Of a stretch of 64,000 nt of DNA, positions 54,142 to 64,000 are shown in pieces. The DNA is taken from the NCBI GenBank assembly GCA_019614645.1, contig JABWDB010000005.1, positions 17,535,001 through 17,599,000 on the forward strand, read 5' to 3'. The stretch comes from Stratiolaelaps scimitus. Its lineage: Eukaryota; Arthropoda; Arachnida; Mesostigmata; Laelapidae. Position 1 is the first letter of the stretch. Each line of letters begins with the position of its first letter. The position numbers were made by a program, and so were the translations under genes. Under the pieces are notes generated by a model. That model searched no databases, was not told the DNA's origin, and saw nothing but the letters and a program-made list of their open reading frames with translations.

Positions 54142-55990
54142 ACAAAGATGTTTCTTCAAAAACAAACAGAGTTTTCTTTCGCATCTAGGTTACACATGTT
54201 GTTTGTCGGTGTATCCTCTATCTTCGACCATTTTCGTCGTTATCATCGTCATCAACATATTCACGTTATCATTGTTTTTATTATTATTACTGAGGTCTTG
54301 ACCCCGAAGGCTGGTTGTCACTGACCTTCTGGTCAGTTCATTCTATCCGACCTCGTCGCCACACATTTAGATAGATATATATATATATGTATATGGCATT
54401 CTATGTCTAACATCGTCACGTTCCTCTGTGAAACAAGGTCTTTCCGCAACTCCAAAAGTCGAGATTTTTCCCACATTCATGTTATATATATATATATTTA
54501 TTTACTCATTATCTATACCGTTTCTAGAGCATAATAGCACATCCTCAGAATAGCAATATATATATATATATATAGAGCGCAGTGTATCTATATTGTCGAC
54601 ACCAGCAGACAATAATTGTTAAACAATGACGTATTATAACAATATATATAATATGTATATATATATATACTCAATAGTTATAAATATTATAGTCATAATA
54701 GCAATATTCACTCTTGTTTTCAGCATATTATTATATACCAATAATAATAATATTAATCACCATCCTCATAATAATATTGGTAGTTGCTTGCAAATCAGGC
54801 ACAATCTGTTTAGTTTTTCAATGGTGTTTTCTGACCCGATGAGTCATTCATTATATATATATATATATTGAAGTAGTGGTCACGCTAACGCTCGCTCGCT
54901 GTAGGATCCATTTCGGTTCTGTTCTACTCTCAGTCATTTCTTGTCGTCTCTCCGAAATCGGAGGACATTGCTTGAAACGTGCTGGAAGTCAATCGCGTGT
55001 AGGTTTCTACCTCTAGCTACATGGTTATAACGGAAAAACGCTTCGAACTCGCTATGGTCTGCGTCGTTTGACCGTTCACGTTTTAGAACGAGCTTCACTG
55101 CATGTACTACAACACACCCCATCTGTTTGTGTGTCATTTAGTTTATAGTTTGATTTTTGGCAGTGTCTGACTATAAGAGCTATCAGAGAGATGCTGAGAG
55201 GATCAGAGGTAAATGGTCACTGGGTAGGAAAAAGTTCAGGACAAATAGAATCGGTGCAAGGTGCAGACTCAAAGCGCTGTCGGAGGCCTTCGGGGGTCTC
55301 GCACGGCGAACGGTGGTGGACCGAACAACAAAGCGGAAATCGACGCCATCACGTGGGCGGTAAACAAGATGTGCGCAAACGAACAAATAGCGCATTCACT
55401 CATTCGCCTCGAGATGTCAATAGAATAAGTCATTACCCATAATAGTAATAATAATTATCATCGTCGTCATCATTAAAAATTGGTCCCCATAGTACCACAG
55501 GCTGCAACCAGCAGGGAGCCCTCAAAGAGGCGTTAAAGCAAAGTTCGTTGGATTGGCTTTCATGTATCATCATGTCTAATCTGAATGCATTTGAAATTGC
55601 GATTATTTTTCTTATCAGTCACTTAGGTTGCGTTGTAAGACCAATGTTGGCTGTGAATCAGCTGGGAAAATTATAAAAAAGTCACTTAGCTTATATCTAT
55701 ATATATATATATATATATGTATACTAGATAATTTGGGAAAACTGGAGGAAACGATGTCAACGATCTGAAATCGAGATTCCAGAAGCGTGGTGGTGACACG
55801 TGAGATTTCCCTGTTCCTGCTAAAAATCAAGTCAAATTGCAGCGCGTCCTCTGTGCAGCACACACCCTGTACACTTAAAAAAATGACCTCATTTTATATT
55901 AAAAAATTAGTCCCCGCACCATTTATTTTGGCCCCACTTTTCCCTTGAATCACCTAAGTGATTGGCCGTGAAGATTATCGTCACTTATCA

Positions 55991-55993
<3 letters not shown>

Positions 55994-56029
<36 letters not shown>
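55994..56029. repeat. (TA)18 microsatellite
   Basis: A pure TA run of about 36 bases. Confidence 0.93.
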
Positions 56030-56032
<3 letters not shown>

Positions 56033-57595
56033 CAACAACACGCGAAATAATGAAATTAGCACAATAATTAATATAATGGCCATATATGATGATATCTGTT
56101 TAAAAAAAAAGCCCTTGATGATGCTAACTCACACGTGGCAGTTGGTGGCTGGCCTATTGGAGCTGCTCGCTCCACAAAAATAATCTAAATATATTGGTGC
56201 ATATTTATTCTATATTATTGGTATTTATACACGCACGCCTTGGTGACAATCTTGGTCCGGTGCTTGCGATTACAATCGATATAATATGGGGACTTAAAGC
56301 GAGTTTTGGCTCTTTCGAACAGATTCAAGCCGCCGAAACAACAGCAACATCATCATCAACAACAACAATTAAGCAAGCGAGCAATCGAAGCGATCAGCGC
56401 GTTCAAACACACATACACCCGATCCCCATCTGCAAGCTCTCTCTCTCTTTCTGTTTCTTTTCGTGGGTGGCTCGAAATGTTTGTTTTTTTACCTTCGTCA
56501 ATCCCAGGCCCCCTCCTCATTGGATTGCCAACACCGCGTACGAGCAAGCGCGGCTGAGTGCATCAAACTTTTGTCATCATGTGTGAGGCATATTTTTAAA
56601 GCCTATGTATATGGCGCCTTTTTTCACCTTTCGCCAATATTCGGCTCGGTGTAAGCTGCCGATTACCGACTACCCCCAACCCACCCCGTTTGCTCATACA
56701 CCTGAGAACACGTAGACACACGCACACACACACACGTTTGCACACATACTGTCATGTTATTTTATTTCTTGATTTTGCTTGGTTCCCCCCCCTCTCTCCT
56801 GAGTTGTTTGTTACTCTCAAATCGTCTATCAGTCTATTCCACGTGAGAGAATTTGATTGATTGCCGCAAGAGGGCAACAGTAGTCCCAGTACAGAATGCG
56901 TGATGCTATTCTATATCATCGCGTGCCACACACACATCCCGCGTATGCGTGTGTGTGTGTGTGCATCGTGTATATATATATATATATGTGACAGCTATTA
57001 TTAACAACCGCTCTGCGTTCGTTTCATGCATGATTAATTACGTCACGCTTTCGATCGCTGTACACGTCCCCACCCACAGCCAACCCGCGGGGGGAGAACC
57101 GCGACAACCCCCGACGGACGCTTTTTCCATTCCTCTTTCTCTTGATCTCTCTCTCTCTCTCATCTAGCTCTATCGGTTGTGTGACTGGGGCGGCTACATC
57201 GGCGGCAGCGCCAAATTCGAAGGGAATCACGCGTATCTATGCATTATATATATATATATATATATCTATATATTTATTTAGGTGGCGCGCCGGCCACTCA
57301 GTCAGACGTGCAGCAATTAGCGCGTGCAACGCCACGCCCCCAGGGGACACGTCACATGTTTTTCTTCGGCAGTGATAGATTCGTCGGGTAGGGACTATTT
57401 CTGCCTGGGAGGAAACAGTCCTGAAATCGCGTGCCGACATCACCGAGGTCTCTCTTCTGCATACGGCAGCGATTTGTTTGTAACAGTAATAATAGTAATG
57501 TTAATTTATACAACAACCTCAGGCTCTCCCTCTTTCCTCGGGCAAATGTAGGTATAAAGTAAGGTATGCATTAGCTCATTATAATAACAAAATGA

Positions 57596-57597
<2 letters not shown>

Positions 57598-57644
<47 letters not shown>
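57598..57644. repeat. (TA)23 microsatellite
   Basis: A pure TA run of about 46 bases, the second very long one in the window. Confidence 0.94.
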
Positions 57645-57647
<3 letters not shown>

Positions 57648-60600
57648 TTATTATTTAAAGTCATGTCATCTTTGTCTAATCGTTGCGTCAGCGTTCCCTC
57701 GAGAGGATCACCAATCCCTAGTTGCTGTCAGTCGCCCCCATGAGCGCTCGGTTCATACTGCAAGTTATTCTTAATATCATATATAATAAATATATTCATT
57801 TACATATTGACGAATAGGGAGAACTAGCCGAAATACGATTCTCCTATATTCGTTATTTAGTCAGGGCTGGATTCACGATACTCGAACTAAGAATACAATT
57901 AAAGTTATCTCTCTCTCTCTATCTCCCTCCCTCCCTTTCTGCAAGTGGTAAATCATCAGGTCATTTCATCCGGTAGAAATTATATTGTCTATGGCTGTTC
58001 CCGATTGTAACCGAGTCCTACCTGTTATTCAACGTCCCCTTGGGCCGCTCGACCGATGCTAAAACTCGGGGTCTAATCCATCCGAGTTTCGCCCGAACTC
58101 AAAGATTGCGGAGCATATGTGAAATACAAGCCAGAGAGAATAACTGGGAGTCCCACCTACTACGGACGGTATCTCGGCATGGTTTTTTCCGAGTTGGACC
58201 TATTTAATTCGTCTACCAGCAACGCCAGTATCATTAGCAAGCACTCGATTTCTGTTCGACTGGGAAGCAGTCCTCATTCACAATTCATTTAATCATATCA
58301 TCCCAGTAGTGTTATTATTCTTATTATTATTAATATTATGATTATGATGGTTAATTAATTAGTTATGGCTTCATTTACCGCCGATACTGTCATATATCAC
58401 CACCACAAGTCGCCGGCGATATCGACCTGAATCACTGAACCGTAGCACGACGAATCACCAACAGTAATCACGATGGTGATGGTCAGATCAGATCATATCA
58501 TCTATTGTAACTGACGACAACAACGACAACAACAACGGCTACTCGTTCGTGTTGTTTAATTGGTGTTCATCTTCTTCACTATTAGTTGCCTTGTCTGTTC
58601 TCTGTGTACATGTGTACCAATGGTCGAATGTCGAATCCAGGATTGCTGCTGTTTCTGCTACTAATTATGGTCACTATGATGATGAAGATGAAGACTAGGG
58701 GCAACAATGGCCGGGACAGTAGGGGTCCACTGAGTTGGTCGCTGGGCTAAATGGGCTAAATCTATTCAATTAACTTTTTTAGACAGAGCCGCTACGTCGT
58801 CGTCCATTGCCGTCGTGCTCTACGCCTGCTTTGTAAGCGTCCAGTAAAAGCGGTTCCATCGATAACATTGCCATGGACTGGTGAGCGCCTGCTCCACATC
58901 ACATGGTCCTCTATACATAAATACGTTTAGTTCTTCTTCGTTTGTAATCATTGGCGTTTCAAATCAGGTTCAAAGCCTAATCGGGCATCTCCAACAGAGG
59001 TGTGAATGGCTCCTCTCAACACGTAATAACGTTGCCATACATAGGGTATGTACCGAGAAATGTCTGATGGCAGAAACTTCGGGACCCTCCAGCCTACGAA
59101 GGCGATTACATCATTCAACAACAGCAACAACAACGACGACATTGTCAATCAGTGTCAGTCGGCTGCGCGCAACGTTTGAGGTGTTGGCTCTCGCTCATGC
59201 TGCTTCTATGCCTAGACATTTTAGTCGATCGATCGATCGATGGATCGATCAATCTTCATTTCTTCGCCCGTTAAGATTGGCTTACCTGACTATTTTGTGT
59301 CACTGGTCCAAGTGGGAGAAATTTGTGTTTGTGTGTGTGTGTGTATGTGTGTGTGCGGCGTCTCTTTTGTGTATAAATGTCGATAAATATGTGTATCTGT
59401 TTGTACGAATGCGTGGGTGCTTCGTTGTTTGTGAGCAGCGTCGATCAAAACAACCATCGTCGTGGTCAATATGAACAACAAGTTGTATCTCCTCCGCTTC
59501 TGTTATCGGATTCCCCCCGAACTCTCTGAGCGTCACTAAAAGCCAAGTTATTTTGCTAATTTCCGGCAACAGCAGCAGCAGCAGCAGCAACCACAACACT
59601 GGCTCAGCACAACTGTCTCCCAGCTATTGGCGCCGTGTGCAATTGTTTATGCGTTTCTCTCTGTTTCTCTGTCTGTGTGGTGTGCTGAGTGGATACGGGC
59701 TGAGCCAGATGTGAAGTTCTCGCCCCGCTACATATAATAAATACATCGAATGCTATGCTGGCGAGATTCAGCCGCGATGCGTTAGCTGATGAAGAGACGA
59801 GTGCGGGACCGGACTCTAGAGAGGAGAATCTCAAAGGGGCAACAGCAGGGGCTGAGCTTTCTTAAGCGAACCTCTCCGTCGAGCGTGGCTAGTCTGTCTG
59901 TTTTTTCCAGCGATGGAAAGAAACCCATTGGAAGAAGATATGGGCTTTCCCGACGGCGTCGACGATTGCTATTTTACTAAGCGTCGTTGCATCGAGACCA
60001 GACTGGCCGACTCCTGCTCCTGCTGTTGCAGCAGCAGCAGCAGCCGCAGAACATCTTAGTCAATGCGGCAGTGGAACAGCAGGGGAGACTTGCTTCCTTA
60101 ATACGTCTCGGCTGAAAGCATGCCTTTCTGTAGAGCGTGCTTGCTGCTATTGACGTCGTCGTTGTTGCTGTCGTTGTCGTAGTTACCGTCCCTAAGAAGA
60201 GTGCTGCTGCTGCTGCTGCCGCCTCTGCAGCCTCGCCGAATGCATTGCTGGCATCACTACCACCGCCGCCACTACCACCACAAGTAGTTTGTTGCTGCTA
60301 TTGCTGCGACCCCAGTTACTCAACAGAATCGTCGTCGTCGTCGTCGTCGTCGACAACCACCGGCTGCCCGCGGGCCGATGCGGTGTCCCCGACAGCGTTG
60401 TCTTGATGGTGCCGCTGCATAGGCGTTCGGTCCGCCACATGGCCTCAAACGCGAACAGAGTAGAGTGGTCGACTGGAGGCCATGTTACGATTATATTATG
60501 CAGACTCGGTTCAAAGAGGGAGAACAGCAACAGCAGCAGCAGCAGCCACAACAATCACGACAACAAACACAACAGCAACAACGATGTCGACGATAGCAAC

Positions 60601-60762
60601 AACATTATAAACGCCAACGTCACCATCAGCATCCACAACAACATCAGCATCACCGGCAACAATAGCTGCCCAGGCAGCGGCGGCACTAGCTACCGTTAGA
60701 GCACTCACTCGTGCTCAGAAATCGGACTGTTGGTCGGTCGCTGCCCTCTTATTGCCGCTATC

Positions 60763-60790
60763 GCCGCCGCCGCCGCCGCCGCCGCCGCCG
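60763..60790. repeat. (GCC)n triplet repeat
   Basis: A run of about nine GCC units. Confidence 0.9.
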
Positions 60791-61205
60791 TCGTCCACTT
60801 CAGCATCTCGGCTGTAGTCAGAGTACTATGTAGTATCAGAGATGGCGGTGGTGGTTGTGGTTGTCCTAGACAACAACAATAACTACAACGCAGTCGAAGT
60901 GGTGATCATCGCGACAGTCGTCGTCATCATCTGGCGGCCCTATTTTGCTCGAGTCGGGGTTCCGTTTCACACAGCGCACTAGGTTGGGCAGGGCTGTGCC
61001 GGCCGCAACAGCGAAGCAGGGCCGGCGTTGTCTCTTCGCTGCTCTTCGCGCTTCTCGTCGTGGTTGGCTGTATTTGCGGTGGTCATAGTTTGTATGTAAG
61101 TGGTGTCTCCTTGGGCGGCTGCATCGCTGCAAGCAGCTACGAACCGCACCTACTGATCTGCTTACCCTGTTGTGCTCCGTCTGTGCTCATCTGACCCGCT
61201 TTCAA

Positions 61206-61206
<1 letters not shown>

Positions 61207-61236
<30 letters not shown>

Positions 61237-61239
61237 CAG
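61207..61239. repeat. (GGC)n triplet repeat
   Basis: A run of about ten GGC units with one TGG interruption, leading into a short CAG run. Confidence 0.9.
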
Positions 61240-61545
61240 CAGCAGGCCGATGGCCGACGACATCGACTGCTACCGCGGCAGCGATAGCTACAGAACCGGT
61301 TGCGGCAGCAGTAACAGATATTTCTCTTCGTCTTTCTGTTGCTCGTCGTCGTTGACATCGTCACTGTCTTTTTCCCAATGTGCGTACTCTCTCTCTCTCT
61401 CCCTCTACCGAATAGTAATTGTGTATGCGGGACTGTCGGTGCTGGTAGGAGAAAGATGTAGTCCAACTCGATTCTCATTCGTTGGACCGTTCGTCACTCG
61501 TTCGCAAAGAGGACACTGCCGCCGTACGAAGAACCGCAACATCAC

Positions 61546-61570
61546 CAGCAGCAGCAGCAGCAGCAGCAGC
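61546..61570. repeat. (CAG)8 triplet repeat
   Basis: A pure CAG run, the longest of many CAG/CTG tracts in this block. Confidence 0.9.
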
Positions 61571-63647
61571 AACTCACTATACCACGTCGCTGCCAGCACT
61601 GCTGTTGCTGCGACTGCTCGCTCGCTATTTAGCTGATGTTCACTGGCACCCGATGCTTGGTCATGCCGGTGGAGTTTCCTTGCGCGGCAGTGGCCGGTGA
61701 CCAGCGGACGGTCGCTCGATCGGGCGTTCGCGCGAGCTCGAATCAGCGTTACCACTGTTCCCACTGCCCGAAAGCGATTGGAAGTTCGTCTGGGCATGCG
61801 GTCGGGGCGGGGACAGTAGCGGCAGTGTCAGGAACTCGTGTTTAGCCGGCAGCCAATGGTGGACGTCACTTTGCCAGAGTTTCCGACGACATGGCCACCG
61901 GTGGCTTGGTGAAAACGCGCGCCGGGTTGCATTTCGGCAGGAGGGCCCTGTAGATATGTAGCTTGCTGCTACGGCGGCAAGGAAACGCAGAGTGGGACGG
62001 GAGCGAGACAGCTGCTCGTTGTAGCAATGCCTAACCATGGTCAACGAAAACGATTAGGTATGGATATTTCTCGCTCTCTCTTTCTCTCTTCTTCTTGCGT
62101 GACTATGTCTCGCTGTCCAGGCGTGGACGAAGCAGACGTGGACGGCGCGCTTAATAAATGAATGTGTACGATTACGAAATCGTATTAGGGTTAATAATGG
62201 TAATAATATATGGGTATAGGTACACAAGTGAGCTTAGACGGCCGATACGGTCGTGTCAGGGTGCAATTTTACAAATTCAAACGAACACGTTGTGGACGTT
62301 GTTGGGTTTTTGCGAGCGGCCAAATACAACTCAATGATCTCCACCGGCAAAAATAATCTAATTGGAGGCCGAAGGCGCGATCAGCTTATATATATATATA
62401 TATATATATACCGTGGACGTTAAATGTTGGCTGAAGTCAGCTCGAAATGTCTATTCTAGGTATGTTGAGTGATGTTATGACTCGGTCTGTAGCGCGTCTT
62501 ATCGTTTGTCTTGATCCGCTTCGATCTCTTCCCATTTCCGTGCTGTTAGCTCCTGTTTCACGTGATATCGTGTGGTGCTGCTGCTGCTGCTGCAATGCAA
62601 CCCCTCTTATGTTGTATATATATATATAGAAGTAGAACTGAACAAAGAGGCTCGAATGTTCTGAATGTATACGAATAACAGCCTAGAATGTAGACGGCAT
62701 GTTCGAGCTCGATAAAGAGACGAGCCGATGTTGACGGCGGTGGCGATCACGGCCTTGCATTCACCCATCATCTCTGGCGGGCGACGCCCCCTGGCTGAAC
62801 ACTCGCCTAAGCGGACCCTGTTGTTAACGCCCTTTAAGCGCTGGCGTTCACGTTCATGCTGCAACCGCCGCCAAAATGGCAACATCAGTGCGATCATGCC
62901 ATAGGAGTCGAGTGCAAGGCAATGACGCCGGCTGCACGGCCACCGATCTGCAGGAGCCCAGCAGCCAGTCCCGGCAGTGAGTCAGTTACCCCTCGGACCG
63001 CTCTCTCTGCCCGTTATTTGCAGAACCGCCGCTTTACGCTGTTACATCACCACAGTCGAATGGTTAGGCCGAGCGCCGACCGCGTCCGTTCCTCTCCCAA
63101 AATCACTTCCGTGAACGGCGGCAACATCATCAGCAAAAGCTACATTCACTGTGCCCTCTCATACTCGTCGTCACCGCCGCCGCCGCCCCCACAGTGGAGG
63201 CTCGTGCGTTGCGCCATCGAGGCTCCCTACCGCAGAAAGAGAGGAATCAACCAACCCTCCGCCAATGGATGTCGTGGCCCTCCGAGTATCGCTGCCAGCA
63301 AGCACCAACCTCGACTACAACTGCGCCTACAGACCCCGCAGAGAGCTCAGAGCGACACAGGGTGTCTCCCAAACCCCTCGGCTTTGGCAGGCCAACTGCA
63401 GCAGCAGCAGCAGACAAGAGCTGTTAGTGGTGCTGATGCCGATGCACCACAACGTCCTGCTGCTGCTGCCGCGACGGCGGCGGCGGCGGCGGTGGCGGTA
63501 GCGGGGTACCCGGGTGCGCTGCTCTTTCTACTTCTCGTTCTTGCTCGCTTCCTCTGTTCGCAGTTCGTCGTCCATTCACGCCAGTCGATGCGAGTTGCGG
63601 CGGGAGTGCGTGAGAGAGCGAGTAACGAAGATAATACAGGGGGAAGG

Positions 63648-63668
63648 GCAGCAGCAGCAGCAGCAGCA
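63648..63668. repeat. (CAG)7 triplet repeat
   Basis: A pure run of seven CAG units near the right end of the window. Confidence 0.88.
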
Positions 63669-64000
63669 ACACGCGTTAAAGCATGAGACGGGACTCAGCC
63701 AGACTGGCACGGACGAGGGAGTGTGTGTGTGTGTGGCTATGGATGAGAAAGAATGCTCACAGAGAGACAGAGGAACCTACAGTGCCGACATCAGCGACGG
63801 CGGCGGCGCAGCAGCAGCTGATCGAGACGTGGGCGCTGTATGGCGCCGCTCCCCGTCGCCAGTGAACGACGAACCCGGAAGGGATCGTTGGGCCCGCGCA
63901 GTTGGCAGCCAGGCTGACTGACTGACGGACAGACAGACAGGGCCCTGCTGCCGCGCAATCTCCAAAGAGCCTCGTGCACTGCGGGAAGGGAGCAACTGGG

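Larger units (their letters stand above)
50701..58800. other. Microsatellite-rich intergenic sequence, no gene recognised
   Basis: The plus strand is rich in T and CT in several stretches (50.9-51.7 kb and 53.2-54.5 kb), as in long UTRs or introns of a plus-sense transcript. Numerous TA runs are present. No open frame above about 130 codons, no splice-linked exon series and no RNA gene could be supported. Confidence 0.45.
58801..64000. promoter_or_regulatory. GC- and triplet-repeat-rich block: likely 5' UTR/promoter domain
   Basis: From about 58.8 kb to the window end, the sequence turns GC-rich with CpG and many CAG/CTG, GGC/GCC and GTC-type runs. Long frames are open on both strands and in overlapping frames at once (for example plus 62,856-63,686, 276 codons, and minus 62,044-61,661). 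This follows from stop-poor repeats rather than protein selection. The products are homopolymer-rich (poly-A, poly-Q, poly-P) with no known domain. It could be the 5' region of a gene beyond the right edge, or a distant 5' exon of the Fox gene on the minus strand. Confidence 0.4.

Noticed and set aside
62856..63686. 276-codon plus-strand open frame
   Set aside because: It is low-complexity and repeat-driven, overlaps long frames on the other strand and in other frames, and shows no domain or splice pattern.

Overview
This is a eukaryotic window, most likely from an arthropod and perhaps a chelicerate such as a mite or tick. The evidence is three spliced genes with GT-AG introns, arthropod-like protein sequences, several decayed mariner transposons, and a background saturated with TA, GA/CT and CAG microsatellites. 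Gene density is low: about 5 kb of exon sequence in 64 kb. The species cannot be fixed from the sequence alone.

Layout. 1-7.2 kb is a transposon graveyard: a 48-bp-arm inverted-repeat element at the left edge, three mariner/Tc1-like relics (884-1370, about 1394-2400 and 6258-7165) and a possible tRNA-derived SINE near 3.0-3.2 kb whose tail recurs inside the second mariner. 7.2-10.8 kb holds no gene I can recognise. 11.5-16.1 kb (+) is an eight-exon homologue of the SPT2 chromatin protein, predicted at 640 aa. 16.1-27.9 kb is its 3' flank plus GC-richer, CAG-bearing blocks (20.1-21.6 and 24.4-25.1 kb) that may be 5' exons or promoters of the next gene. 28.1-34.6 kb (+) is kinesin light chain, eight coding exons, predicted at 527 aa, with a coiled coil and six TPRs. 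34.6-44.1 kb is the gap between convergent genes. 44.1-48.3/48.4 kb (-) is a forkhead (Fox) transcription factor, six exons, with an unresolved N-terminus. 48.4-58.8 kb is rich in microsatellites and shows no confident gene. 58.8-64.0 kb is GC-rich, triplet-repeat-rich sequence that resembles a 5' UTR/promoter domain.

The three genes have unrelated jobs (histone chaperoning and transcription, microtubule transport, sequence-specific transcription control), and nothing suggests that they act together. The splice models were built by eye from phase-consistent exon joins and similarity to known families. UTRs, transcription starts and poly(A) sites are guesses. I saw no novel multigene system. 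The most notable items are the mobile-element structures, the SINE candidate, the (TA)n tracts sitting next to SPT2 splice sites, and a shared hairpin repeat at 36.05 and 40.2 kb.
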